Of a DNA stretch of 64,000 nucleotides, positions 1 through 10,727 are shown piece after piece. The translations under genes and the position numbers were made by a program. The notes beneath the pieces were generated by a model that did not search any database, was not told the DNA's origin, and was given only the letters and a program-made list of their open reading frames with translations. The stretch's first letter is position 1. The number at the start of each line of letters is the position of its first letter. Source of the DNA: Alligator mississippiensis (taxonomy: Eukaryota > Chordata > Crocodylia > Alligatoridae); contig NC_081828.1 in NCBI RefSeq assembly GCF_030867095.1, forward strand, positions 218,085,978 through 218,149,977, given 5' to 3'.

Positions 1-160
1 TCAGCAGCCGCGCGGCGTGCGCCTCCACCTTGCGCTCCACCGCCTGCACCGCCGCCACCACGGTCCACAGGGAGATGGCGGCCGTCTGCAGCTGGGCATC
101 CTTCACGAAGCTCACCTCGGGCATGCCGGGCGCTTGCAGCTCGGCCTCCCACTCCGAGGC
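1..160 (-). CDS. DUF3669 exon of a ZNF398/ZNF282-like zinc-finger gene (partial)
   Basis: Read on the minus strand, this exon opens after a pyrimidine-rich acceptor ending ACAG at 161-162 and runs off the left edge. It encodes about 53 residues, including QLQTAAISLWTVVAAVQAVE and then RKVEAHAARLL. This is the hallmark start of the DUF3669 coiled-coil domain that precedes KRAB in ZNF398, ZNF282, ZNF746 and ZNF777. The frame is phase 0 with the upstream exon at 689-712. The family are nuclear DNA-binding transcription factors. KRAB and zinc-finger exons would lie outside the window. It points away from gene A (5.4-11.8 kb), so two family members are head to head. Family assignment is firm; the exact orthologue cannot be decided from this piece. 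Confidence 0.85.
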
Positions 161-189
161 CTGTCGGCAAAGGGAAAGGGAGCTGGGAT

Positions 190-680
190 CGGGGCCCCGG
201 GCCGAGGCTGCTGGATGGAGGCCCCAGCCCCGGGGGCTGACGCAACTTGAGCAGGGACAGCCCCACACTTGGGGGCTGAGACTACTCGAGCGAGGAGGCC
301 CCCAGAGCTGGCCGGGGCTGATGCTACTTGGGCAGGGAGGGGAGGATGAGGCTCCTGGAGCTGGGACCAGACCCCGGTCGGTGCTGGGGGGCTGCTATTC
401 TCCGAGTGGGGAGGCCGGGGGAGGCCCTACCGGAGCGGGGCGGCCGGGACGAGGGCCCCGGAGCCGGGCAGGGGCTGGCACTGCTGGAGGGGCGAGGCTG
501 GGAGGAGGCTCGCAGCCCGGGGGCTGGTCCTGTCCCGGCAGGGCGGCGGGGAGGAGGCCCCCGGAGTCGGAGGCTCCCCCAGCCCGGGGCTGGTCCTACC
601 CGAGCGGGGAGCCGGGTCTCGGCCCCAGCCCCGGGGCTGCTCCTCGCGGGGCAGAGGCGGGTCGAGGCCCGGCCCGGCCC
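190..680. repeat. GC-rich intronic minisatellite-like repeat
   Basis: The intron between the first two exons consists of imperfect repeats of a G/C-rich unit. Recurring words are GAGGCCCC, GGAGC-GGGGCTGG and CTAC(T/C)CGAGCGGGGA. The spacing is irregular, at roughly 45-65 bp. Long open frames here reflect GC content and are not genes. Confidence 0.6.
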
Positions 681-688
681 GGCCTTAC

Positions 689-712
689 CTGCGCGGGCGT
701 CCACTCGGCCAT
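689..712 (-). CDS. First coding exon of the minus-strand DUF3669 zinc-finger gene
   Basis: On the minus strand the start codon (712-710) opens MAEWTPAQ, followed at once by a consensus donor CAG|GTAAGG. The 24-nt exon is phase 0 and splices in frame to the DUF3669 exon at 1-160, across a 528-bp intron. ZNF398 likewise begins with a short MAE-type N-terminus before its DUF3669 block. The context is GC- and CpG-rich, as expected for a first exon. Confidence 0.7.
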
Positions 713-1170
713 GGCTGCCTGCACCGGGCGGGACCGCGCCGCCGCCTCCGCCGTGTCCGGCCGCAGCGCCACCTGCCGGCCCCCGCCGCCCGCGCACCCC
801 CCGGGGCCGCGTCTACACTAGGGCAGGCGGGGCGGGGCGGCCTGGCCGAGCAGGGCAGCTCGCACACCAGCCGGTGTCGGGGCTGGAAGGCAGCTCGCAG
901 GCCTCGGCGTGCAGCCGCCGCCCGGGCAGGAAGGCGGCCGGGCTCGGGTGGGGGCTGTCCCGTGTCCTCTGGAAACCCCCCGTGCGCGGAGGTGATTCCT
1001 CGGCTGCGAAGGAGGTTTTCCTGGAAGGAAGCCGAAAGTTTGTATCCGTTCCGGAGTGAGTTGTATCCGTTCATGGATACAAACTCAGCTTGTATCCACC
1101 GTCCTGCGCTGCCCCGAGGTGCTCGCCGCCGCGCGCTGCCCTGAGGCCGCCGGCGCTGGCCGGGCCCTCG
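713..1170 (-). promoter_or_regulatory. CpG-rich promoter/5' UTR of the minus-strand zinc-finger gene
   Basis: This GC- and CpG-rich stretch lies directly upstream of the start codon at 712. No TATA box is evident. At 1039-1097 there is a cluster of TGTATCC words: three direct copies and one inverted copy (GGATACA). The transcription start cannot be placed from sequence alone. Confidence 0.45.
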
Positions 1171-1239
1171 CACCTCCGCCCTTCAGGCGGCACCGGGCCG
1201 CAGGGTCCCGCCGGACCGGACAGGTGGCCGAGGTGGCGG

Positions 1240-2024
1240 AGGAGAGGAGGACGGAGTTCACCGCAGACTCGTGCAAGGTGCTGCGTGTGGGGAGAAGGGA
1301 CCAGCAACGCGCCTATGGGCTGGGGACTCCCTGCTTGTCAACGCCGCGCAGAGGGGGCTTGGAGTCGTTGCTGACTCCAGGATGGGCACGAGCCGCCGAT
1401 GCGAGGAAGGGGTCAGGAAGGGCAGCCGCACCTTGTCGTGCATCCACAGGTGCATCTCGAGCAGGGCCAAGGAGGTGATCCTCCCCCTCTACGCGGCACT
1501 GGTCAGGCCGCAGCTGGAGTACTGCGTCCAGTTCTGGGCGCCGCACGTCAGGAGGGATGTGGACAGCATGGAGAGGGTCCAGAGGAGGTCACCCGCATGA
1601 TCGGGGCAGCAGGACAGGCCCTACGAGGAGAGGCGACAGGACCTGAACCTGGTCAGCCTCCACAAGAGAAGGCTGAGGGGGACCTGGTGGCCACCTATAA
1701 ACTCACCAGGGGAGACCAGCAGAAATTGGGGGAGGCTCTGTTCCCCCAGGCACCACCCAGGATAACAAGGAATAATGGCCACAAGTTGTTAGAGAGCAGG
1801 TTCAGGCTGGACATCAGGAGACATTACGGTGAGGGCTGCCAGGCTCTGGACTGGGCTCTCGAGGAAGGTGGTGCTCTCCCCTCCCTTGGGGGTCTTCAAG
1901 AGGAGGTTGGATAGAGATCTGGCTGGGTGCTATGATCCCAGCACCCGTTCCTGCCTGGGGTGGGGGGTCAGACTTGATGATCTGTTCAGGTCCCTTCTTG
2001 CCCTAGAAACTATGAAACTTTGAG
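1240..2024 (+). mobile_element. CR1 LINE, 3' part of ORF2
   Basis: A 5'-truncated CR1 copy. Translated pieces match the C-terminal end of CR1 reverse transcriptase, for example KEVILPLYAALVRPQLEYC and then VQFWAPHVRRDVDSMERVQR. The reading frame is broken several times. It ends near the usual CR1 tail motif (CTAGAAACTATGAAAC). Confidence 0.85.
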
Positions 2025-2029
2025 GCCCA

Positions 2030-3200
2030 GGACCCTCAGCCTCTCCTCTAAGGCTTGCCGTGCAGGTGCCTGATCATACAGGTGGCTTTTTTCTGGATTC
2101 TCTCAAGTTTTTCCATGTCCTTATTAACGTGCAGCACCCAGAACTGGATGCTGTCGTCCAGCTGTGGTCTCACCAGTGCTGAGTACAGCAGGAGTATCAC
2201 TTCCTTAGGTTTACAGGAGATGCATGGGTTGATGCAGGCCAGCGTGGTGTTTGCCCTGCTGACCACTGCATCGCACTGATGGCTCATGTTCATGCAATGG
2301 TCAGTCATTACCCCTAGGTCCCTTTCGGCCATGGTGCAAGTCAAGCTGTCACCACCAAGCCTGTATGCATGTTGAGGGCTGTTTGTCCCCAGATGGATTA
2401 CCTTGCACTTGGAAGTGTTAAACTTCATCTGGTTTCAGTCCTCCCAGCTCTCTAGTCTGTCCAGGTCCACCTGTATCAGCAACCAATCTTCTGGTGTGGC
2501 CACACTGCCCCATAACTTGGTGTCATCTGCGAACTTGGCCAGCGAGCTTTTCACTCCCCCATCCAAATCATTGATAAAGATGTTGAAAAGCACGAGTCCA
2601 AGCACGGACCCTGGGGGACACCACTGCCCACTTCGCACCAGGACAACACGGATCCGTTCATGGGGACTCTCTGGGTCCTACCCTGGAGCCAGTTTCCCAC
2701 CCATTGAACCATCGAGCAGCTGAGCCCACAATCTTCCAGGTTTCCCACAAGGATATCATGGGACACTAGATCAAAAGCCTTTTGGAAGTCGAGGTTTATA
2801 ACATCTACCTCGTCTCCCTTGTCCAGGTGGCGAGAGACCTGGTCGTAGAAGGAGATGAGGTTGGTAAGACAAAAGCCGTGCTGGCTGCTGTTCAGGATCT
2901 TACCTTCCGCCAGCATATCACACATAGATTCCTTAATGAGCTTTTCCAGGATTTTCCCTGGGATGGAGGTTAGGTTGACTGGCCTATAGTTGCCCGCGTC
3001 CTCCCTCTCCCTCTTCTTGAAGATGGGAACAATGTTGGCCCTCTTCCAGTCATCAGGGATTTCCCCTGTGCACCACAATTTCTGAAAGAGCTTTGCCAGG
3101 GGTCCTGCAACGGCCTCAGCCAGCTCCATCGGCACTCTTGAATGAAGTCCATCTGGTCCCGCTGGCTTATAAATGTCTAGCTTTTCTAATTGGTGTTACA
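2030..3200 (-). mobile_element. CR1-like LINE fragment, reverse transcriptase region
   Basis: The minus strand carries reverse transcriptase blocks in order: DDWKRANIVPIFKK, GNYRPVNLTS, LDFQKAFDLVSHDIL, SGVPQG and [10 protein letters not shown] (the FADD catalytic box), then LVRPQL. At least two frameshifts separate the blocks. It is more diverged than the CR1 at 49.7-52.3 kb, so it is probably older. Confidence 0.85.
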
Positions 3201-3204
3201 CCCA

Positions 3205-5361
3205 CAGTGTCCAGGAGGCTGCCATGCGGTCTAGGTCTTGGGGGCACTGGGGTCCTGTCCCAATCCAGGTCTTGAGGACACGGGTTGTGTCCTGGTCCCA
3301 GTCTGGGGGGCACTGGGGTGTGGGTCCAAGCAGTGGGTGTGGGAACAAGACAGGTCAGAAGCCAGGGAGGTGACGGGGAACCTGAGCTTGGGGGACAAGG
3401 GAAGAGAAAACAGGGATGGGAGTGAGGGTGACGGGGCTCAAACAAGTGCTACAAGGGGGGCACTGGGCAGTGCCCGCTGGCCCGAGCTGAGCCAGGAAGC
3501 TGGAGGGTCGGGCAGAGCACAGAGTCAGAGGCCAAGCCCGGAGACCAAGCAGAGCACAGGATGCAGGTATATGCTGAGGTAGGTAGCCTCAGGGAGCATG
3601 GAGTCGGAGGGCAATCGGGTCAAGGAGCCCAGAGACCAAGTGGTGAGCAAGGAGAGGCATGGACCACTTCTGAATCGGCTCTTCCTAGACCTTCATGGCT
3701 GGAGGCTGCACGTGGGAGAGGAATGGGAAAAAGCCCTAGTCCGACCCAGCTCACTCTCCCTGTCAGCGTCAGCTCTCTGCCACTGCGCAATGCACAAAAC
3801 AGGCCAGATGGACCTATGGGGAACAGCAGTCCTGATGTTTTTACCCTAAATTAAAAACCGACTGCCCAGGAAAGGCAGCAGTCATGGTGTCCATTGAGCT
3901 CATTAGCAGGTGTCTGATTCCTTCTAAACTCTTCATCCCACACGTGTTAGCAACTCCCTCTCCTTTTTTAAAGGTTTGATATTGCATCGATCACAATCAT
4001 TTCTTCTGCTGTCCTGCTGTCTACTAGTCCTGGGGATGTGTTTCTAGGAGGCATTTCTCCTATTTCACAGCCCTGCCGGCTGTTTTTAACCCTAGCATCA
4101 AACCTTAACTCGGGTGTGGAAATGTTTCCTCAGGTGAGCATTTGCTCCGGTGTGGAAACAACTGCCAGTGAAGCACAGGACGTGCTGTCAAGATGCTTGA
4201 GAAGGCTAGGTTGTGGTTGGTGACTCTGAGAAAGAGTCTACTACAGGCCTAATGAAACAGCATCTTTTCATTCGTTTTTGCCTAGTTTGTTGTGTTTTTT
4301 GTACCAAATGTGTGAGACAGCACATTAATGCTATATGCGTTCCAGTAAAGTTGTATTTGTTTTTGCTTTCATCTTAGAATTAGTAGAATTAGTCTACTGC
4401 GCATTAGTGTTACCTAAAAGATGTACTCTGGTGCTACTGCACAGTAGTGCCAATTACTGCACATTAAGTTAGTGCCTGTTATAACAGGCGCTAAACTTAA
4501 TGCGCTGTAACTATGCTGCATTAATGCACATATAGATGCACCCAGTATGGTGTGAAGTGTTCGGTGCAGGCTGTTCCTGTAGCTCAGAGGTGGCTGATCT
4601 GTAGCTTGCAGCCTGTGTGTGTGACACATGGCAGATTGGGGATGGGCTAGGCAGCACAATGGCAGATACAGCAGGGAGCAGTAAGTATCAGATGGGGCAG
4701 GAGCACAGGCCAGGGAACAGCAAGCAGAGCAGCAGATCTGGCAGGGAGCATAATGCTGGAAGCAGAAAGTGGAGCAGCAGTTTGGTCAGGGAGCACAGGG
4801 CAAGGAGCAGAAAACTGAGCAGCAGATCAGGTAAAGAAAAGAGATTAGAGCGGCACTCGGAGAGGGTGCCAAAATGTTGGTCTCCGCGGGTGCTGTTAAT
4901 CAGTATTGTTCGCAGTGAGTTGGGGGCAAAGTGCATGGCCTTTTTTCAGTCCTCAGCCAGCCCCTTTATACGGAGTATACCAAAGACATGATATTTTCCG
5001 AAGTGTCCTGAAGGCATGATAAATACTTTGTATAACATTTCTCCCTTTCTGCTCCCAAAATTGTCTTCACTGCCTGTTAATTTATTTCTGGCACATCTAG
5101 CTGTGTGGCCAGCTGAGCTCAGGGGATGAGGTAACGGGACCTTTACCAAGCCTGAAGTAGATTCCTTGTTTTCTGTTACATTCTTGCTCGTCCTATGCTG
5201 ATGCAGTTTATGTTGTCTTGTGTGTAAAACTATTGTAAGGAAAATATCAGCGAGACTTCAACAAGCAGATTTGCTAGTGATCCTTTTAAAAAGTCAGTAC
5301 TGGGAAATATGAAGCAGCCTGGAGAATGCTAGCGGTTCTTGTCAAAATTGTGGGTGCAGGG
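3205..5361. other. Intergenic, no gene recognised
   Basis: 3210-3350 has repeats of GGGGGCACTGGGGT-like words. 4660-4840 has imperfect tandem repeats built on GAGCAGCAGAT and CAGGGAGCACAGG. 4230-4560 holds an AT-rich piece resembling the inverted-repeat element at 20.4 kb. No coding exon with splice sites was found. A short first exon of gene A could be hidden here. Confidence 0.5.
4230..4562. mobile_element. MITE-like DNA element fragment
   Basis: The piece contains AGTCTACTGCGCATTAG and ends CATTAATGCACATATAGATG then CACCC. The same words and the GGGTGC(A/G)TCT-type terminus occur at 20446-20893 and 58985-59175. No open frame is present. The superfamily is not resolved. Confidence 0.4.
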
Positions 5362-5449
5362 GATTTGCAAGGACAGGACCCCCACTAGCTCCATGTCTTT
5401 TCTAGGTGATTTGCAAGGACAGGACCCCCACTAGCTCCATGTCTTTTCT
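5362..5449 (+). repeat. Tandem duplication of 42 bp next to a splice acceptor
   Basis: GATTTGCAAGGACAGGACCC continuing to CCATGTCTTTTCT occurs at 5362-5403 and again at 5408-5449 (period 46). The second copy forms the pyrimidine tract of the DUF3669 exon acceptor. The first copy ends TTTTCTAG|GT and could be an alternative acceptor. Confidence 0.85.
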
Positions 5450-5458
5450 TACCAATAG

Positions 5459-5838
5459 ACTCTAGGATGGGATATGGGATCCCGGCACCCCGTGTCTTTG
5501 AAGCCTGCTACTGTCCGCGAAAGAACTTTCCTGAAAGAAACCCAGCTGCAAGCGGCAGAAATGTCTCTGTGCACCGTCGTGGCTGCGATTCAAGCCGTGG
5601 AGAGGAAGGTTGATTCTTATGCCAAACAGTTGCTGAGTCTGGAAGGGAGAACAGGAGTGGCCGAGAAGAAGATATCGGCGTGTGAGAAAATGGAGATGGA
5701 GTTTGGTAACCAGCTGGCTATGCTGGGAGCTCTGATCCAGGAGAATCATCTATTGTGAGGAGGCTGGAGAGCATGGAGAGCCTGCTGGAGAACAGGAACC
5801 TCTGGATCCTGCGGTTCCCCCGGGGTCAAGTCCCCAAG
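5459..5838 (+). pseudogene. Gene A exon: DUF3669 domain, frameshifted
   Basis: The acceptor AATAG ends at 5458 and the donor AAG|GTAAGG follows 5838. Translation gives [37 protein letters not shown] and [18 protein letters not shown], the DUF3669 domain of ZNF398/282-type proteins. Two defects are visible. Four residues usual after GNQL (EGKW in human relatives) are missing. The frame then ends at TGA 5756-5758; one base earlier the conserved tail [19 protein letters not shown] reopens and runs to the donor. A one-base deletion explains this. Either the exon is dead, or the protein starts downstream, or the assembly has an error here. An in-frame ATG lies at 5474, but the exon is open back to the acceptor. 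Confidence 0.8.
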
Positions 5839-6329
5839 GTAAGGAGATCCCACCCCTGAGAAGGAGCTGGTCAGAGGCTGTGGGGCTTCTCAGAGGATGG
5901 GGAGGGAAGGGTGCAATAGGCAAAGAGACAGCAGGGCTTGGGCTGTCTCCTGTCTATCAGTTTGGTCCCCACGCGGTTTCTGCGACTGCATTTCAGACCA
6001 CGTGTTGGGACTGACACTTCTTAGCCCTCTCTTCTACCTCCTTTTTTTTCTTTCCATTTCCTTTTCCTCTCACTGCATCGTCTTTTTTCTGTATCTCTTT
6101 CCTTGTGTCATTCAGTTCTTCTGTGGGCTGCAGGCAAGGACAGGATGGAGAAACGCTGGAGAACTCTGCTGGGGTCGGACTAAGACAAGGACTCATTTCA
6201 ATAGCAGTTAAGCAGTAAATGCAAGTCCCTCCTTCTGCTGGCTGATTATCTGCTTTTAATCTAGCACAAAAGCAAGGTATGTCAGTGTTTGAACAGAAGA
6301 CGCTGAGTGTGTGATGCTTGTGATTGCAG

Positions 6330-6456
6330 GTGCCTGTGACGTTTGATGATGTCTCTGTGTATTTCAATGAGCAAGAGTGGGAGAGGTTGGATGAATGGCA
6401 GAAAGAGCTGTACAAGAACGTGATGAAGGGGAATTTTGAGACCCTGATCTCTCTAA
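6330..6456 (+). CDS. Gene A exon: KRAB A-box
   Basis: The exon starts after GATTGCAG and encodes 42 residues plus one base, beginning [17 protein letters not shown] and including [20 protein letters not shown]. This is a complete KRAB A-box (DV..YF..EEW-like core, LYKNVM). KRAB in this family recruits co-repressors weakly or variably. The donor is A|GTTAGG, weaker than consensus, and leaves phase 1, matching the next exon at 8133. The family's short intron before KRAB (here 491 bp) is kept. Confidence 0.88.
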
Positions 6457-8132
6457 GTTAGGATCTTTTTTTATTATGATTTGTTCAGTTGATTATTATA
6501 CTTGTAATTTCTGCATCTGAAGTGTATTTTCAAATCCCTTTAGCTTTTGGTGAATCAGTTTGTACACGTTTTCAAGTCTTTGTCATGTATCCTATCCACC
6601 CATCCTCTTAGCTAAAAAGACATTGAGATACAGATGGGCATTTTGGTCTTTCCATCGTTGTGCTTTGGATAAGGGCTCTGTTTGCTTATGCACTTAGAGT
6701 CCATCCCTCTTTCACCTATTATTGGTCTTGCATGGAGTAAAATACAACTGATTCAGGTGTTTTCTGGTAGTTACCCTTCACTAATTTTCTTTTCACACCT
6801 GTGACAGGTGTTTTTGGTTTCTGTATTGGTTCTGTTCATCGACTTGCAGGCTTCGTGGTCACTTGTTCATTGCAGTGTTGTCTCAAGAAATCATTTTAAA
6901 TAGATTTCAAGAAATGGTTGTAAGCTCCCTAGAGCTATGGGGAATGAACTCCCTTCTGAGGCTGGAGCCCGGCTAGCCCCTGAAGTCTGAACTTGAAAAC
7001 ATACCGCCTGAGTTCTTCCGGCTTCAGTATCTTTTGTTGAAGTTGGCTAAAGAAGCTGCCGTTCTTTGCATCAGATCCTAAGAGTGCAATAGCAGTGCCA
7101 CAAGGAAATAGGCACCCCTCCATTGCACACACATATGTGAGCATGCACATGTTGTATGTGCTAGATTGAAATGGGGAACTGACATGCAGCTGTCTGAAAT
7201 CCTTCCCCAAGCATCCTTCTCACTGGGTTGCCTCTAGTAGTGTGAGTTGTCGTCCCTATGTCTAATCAAAGGGAGAAAACTAGTAAGTCCAGAGTAGGTG
7301 CATCAAAGATACCACCCATAGGCTGGCTCTGGGCTGCGGAGCCCATTTTCCAGCCTCCAGGTGCTGCCCCTTGGTCCACAGTCAACCCATATGCAGCATG
7401 TGGTGTCCGCCAGCCCAGCCCCACATGCAGGGCCTGGGACGCATGCAACCCCCCTTTCCCCAGCTGCTCCAGGAGTGCGCTGTGTGCAGCACGGGTCCCT
7501 GACCAGCTTGGAGGGTGCTGCGTGCAGCATGGGTCCAGGACTGGCTGGTGGGGAGGGGGCATAGGAGAGAAGAGGGGCGCAGCTTCATGGACCTGATATG
7601 GTTTGTAGAGCCAGCCATGTGCTATTAATCTGGCCCATGGATTGACCCCTTATGACATGCCCGGCCCACAAGAGCAGATGAATTTGGCATGCTAGGGGTT
7701 TGCTGCTAGTCTTTATCAGCTCCGCGACGGAGGAGCTAAAGGGAGACTGTCATTCTCCACGCTTCTTGCTCCAGACTAGGTGTGTCCTTGACAAGGACTC
7801 TGGCCTTTCTGCAGGATTACAAGCAGGGGAGTAGATTCATAGCCTGTGTCTAAATGGGGGCATTGAGTCCCTTCTCTGTTAAAGGTCCTGAAACATCAGC
7901 TCCTTATCCACCCTAAGTTCTGCTACTAGAAATGTTCTTATCGGTCTGTTTAGCTCTTTGTGTCATTATTGCCTCTGGCAGTAACCATCGTAATTTAATA
8001 CAGTGTTTGTGCAGCACCCTAAGAACCTGCACAGGTGAGTACTATAGAAAGACAAAATATTTGTATTTACATTTATTTGTAACAATACCTGATACACGTT
8101 GGTAAACCCTGGATATCTGTTTCCATGCTCAG
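6457..8132 (+). other. Gene A intron
   Basis: 7320-7680 is a GC-rich block with repeated GTGCAGCA(C/T)GGGTCC words and looks like an unclassified interspersed repeat. The rest shows nothing recognisable. Open frames in the block have no family resemblance. Confidence 0.5.
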
Positions 8133-8246
8133 ACTACTCGGTGTCCAAACCTGACATTTTGTCTCGGACGGAGCGAGGGGAAGAGCCGTGCATCAGAGAT
8201 CAGCAGGATCTGAAGGAAAGGGAAATCCCTAGCTTCCCTGGTGTTG
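8133..8246 (+). CDS. Gene A exon: linker (SKPDIL segment)
   Basis: Acceptor CTCAG ends at 8132, donor G|GTGAGT follows 8246. The exon encodes [19 protein letters not shown] and then [18 protein letters not shown]. This acidic linker with the SKPDIL and EEPC motifs is typical of ZNF282/ZNF398/ZNF777-type genes, which have one exon per repeat. Phase 1 on both sides lets such linker exons be added or lost without frame damage. Confidence 0.85.
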
Positions 8247-9099
8247 GTGAGTATGTCGAGGCGCATGAAGGGATTTGTCTTTAGACTAAGCTAATTCATA
8301 CATTCACAGAGTCTTTGCTCCAATTGCTTATATCTTCAAGCCATGTTGGAGTCTCGCTCCTCTATCATGGTCCTTATTTATGTGAGAACGTTGTGTGGAT
8401 TCAACTAAATTGGTTTCTGAACCAGTTTGAGTAAATCAGTACAGCTTTCTGAACAGTCATGGTCTTAGTGGGTCTTGCTTTGGATTATCAATGTAATGGG
8501 GGCTGCTCTGCTCTAGTTCTGTTTAAAAGTAGACTATCCTGAGTACTCTGAATCCATGGCAAGGTTCTTGAAATTGGGGTTGTAGTAGCATTTTCTCCTG
8601 CTCGGTCCTATATTGCTCTTGGATGTCTTGCCTTCAGGTCATGTTGTTTAACCACACTTTGTTGCTCCTGTGATGTGAGTGCATCTGTAGCTAGTAGGAT
8701 CCTGATCTGAAAAGAATGTGTAATACAATCAGTGAAGCAGTTTCCTGCTACTGATAAGCTAGGTGGGGATATTTACTTACTCCCATTGTGTAGTTACACA
8801 TCTACTCAAGTGTCCTAGGTACTTTATGGAGCATAAAAAAGCACTCTCCCAGCCCTTAGTAGTCTCAGTTTGGATGCAATGTTAGGCTACAGTGCATAAC
8901 TGCACAAGAGGAAGGCAGGGAAGGGAGCGGGAGATGGTGATGATTATCCTGAACTCCTTTGTTGACTGTACAGCATCTCTGATAAAGATGAGCTTGCAGG
9001 AGAGACTCTGGTAATGTTCGTAGTGGTTGAGCTAAGAGAGGTAGTTGAATGAATCAAAGGAGGGTGGACTCCGTGGCTCTGTTCCTAGTAGACAAAACC

Positions 9100-9490
9100 T
9101 GCAAGGATGAAACTTCAACACTGGGCTTATTTAATATGGAGAACAGAAAACTGAGGGGGGATTGAATAGCAGCCTTCATCTCCCTGCAGAGGGGTTGCAA
9201 AGAGGATGGGGCTGGGCTGCTCTCAGTGGGGGCAGACAACAGAACAAGGAGCAATGGGCTCAAGTTGCAGCAAGGGAAGTTGAGGGTGGATATTAGGAAG
9301 AACTGTCTCACGAGGAGTGTGGTGAAGCACTGGAGTAGGTTACCCAGAGAGGTGGTGGGATCTCCATCCTTGGAGATGTTTAAGACCTGGGTAGACAAAG
9401 CCTTGGCTGGGATGATGTAGTTGGGGCTGGTCCTGCTTTAAGCAGGGGCCTGGACTAAGTGTGACCTCCTGGGGTTTCTCTAAAATGTTC
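9100..9490 (+). mobile_element. CR1 LINE 3' fragment in gene A intron
   Basis: The stretch resembles the CR1 3' end seen at 37.3-37.6 kb: GGGATTGAATAGCAGCCTTC, the word GGTGGTGGGATCTCCATCCT, and TTGGGGCTGGTCCTGCTTTA. It is short, non-coding and in the sense orientation of gene A. Confidence 0.75.
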
Positions 9491-9558
9491 AATAGATAGA
9501 TAACAGAACTCCCTTCTCCCAAGAACAGATCTTCCCATTCCCGCTCCTACTGTGTTAG

Positions 9559-9642
9559 CCCAGCTTGAACAAGAGGAAGAGCCGTGCATTGGGGAACTGC
9601 AGGAGTTGGAAGAGAGAGCGATCCCTGCATGTCCCACTTCAG
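9559..9642 (+). CDS. Gene A exon: second linker repeat
   Basis: Acceptor TGTTAG ends at 9558, donor CAG|GTGAAT follows 9642. The exon encodes QLEQEEEPCIGELQELEER then AIPACPTS, a repeat of the EEPC...R.IP linker in the previous exon, as in ZNF282, which has several such repeats. Phase 1 at both ends. Confidence 0.8.
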
Positions 9643-9881
9643 GTGAATGTCAATAATATGTCAGAACCAAGCAGAAATGGTGAGTGAAGTGTGTGTGCGT
9701 GCGTGTGCGCACATGCACACACATGTACACGTGCTGTGGTTGTCTAACTGAATCACTGAGCTCCACCAGTTCTGTCCCCTTGTCTCTAACCAGCCCTTGT
9801 CTTGTCTCCATGGCAGGTGTCAGTCACTTTGACTATGGGCCGTGTATCCCTCACCTCACTCCTTCCTTTTCTGAACTTCAG

Positions 9882-9995
9882 ATGGACCCCAGAAGCAGAA
9901 TTGTTTTCCTCCTCTTCCCTCCGGTGAAAGCACCGGGGGTATAGGTTTTTCACATGCTGGGGAGGAGACAGGACCCCAAGATCATCAGCTTAAAG
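9882..9995 (+). CDS. Gene A exon: third linker
   Basis: Acceptor ACTTCAG ends at 9881, donor AAAG|GTAACT follows 9995. With the carried base it encodes DGPQKQNCFPPLPSGESTGG then IGFSHAGEETGPQDHQLK. Length 114 nt and phases 1/1 match its neighbours. No domain is recognised. The exon assignment rests on the open frame, splice sites and phase. Confidence 0.6.
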
Positions 9996-10727
9996 GTAAC
10001 TTATTGTTCTCACTGCGTTCTCTAGATGAGGTGTGATAGCTCTCCCTCATTCCCAGGCCGACACTGTGTCATAGTGTGGCATTACTTGGATTTATTGGTC
10101 TTAAGAACCTACAGTATACTGCATACGGTCTCCATCTCACAATGCTTGAATCTGGAGAATGGGATCAGCTGTTCAGAAAAATTTTCAAGCAGCAGATCTA
10201 CAATTCATTTCTTTGCAAACTTGTTTTCTCCTGCTAACTAGACTTAACCAAGACTGCATATCTGCCTGTGCTTTCATCATCGGCACTTCCTTTCCAAAAG
10301 GTATTTGTAAATTGGGTAATACTGGGGACTGATTTTGATCATGTAGAAATGAGGAGGGTGGCTCTTTACTGATATGCACAGATGCTGGAGACCGGAGGAG
10401 GCAGCTGAGGATCTTGGCTCTGCAGTCACTGAGATTGGTTAAAGTCACCTTTATCTGAGGTTGAAATACTCCGATCACGGGCTGAACCCAGGTTGTTTGT
10501 TGGTATGCAGCTTTCCAGCCAGTATTGGTATTCTTTGGGGCAGTTCATGTAGCACCTGGTCAAAAGGGGCCCCGATCCCTGCTTGAAGTTTCTAAGCTTG
10601 ACTGTAATGCAGGTAATCTGCTTTTTCAAAATCGAGCTTCCTGTCGTGTAGGAATATCTTGCTGTTGCAGGGTTTTAGTATAGCCCAGGCATATGAAAGC
10701 ATCATTTGGACTCTTTTTCTGTTCTAG

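Noticed and set aside
328-1059. Long GC-rich open frames on both strands
   Set aside because: They overlap in several frames, consist of G/P/R/A-rich repeats, and cross a clear intron and promoter.
4688-4936. Minus-strand leucine-rich frame
   Set aside because: It is the shadow of imperfect tandem repeats, with no start context or homologue.
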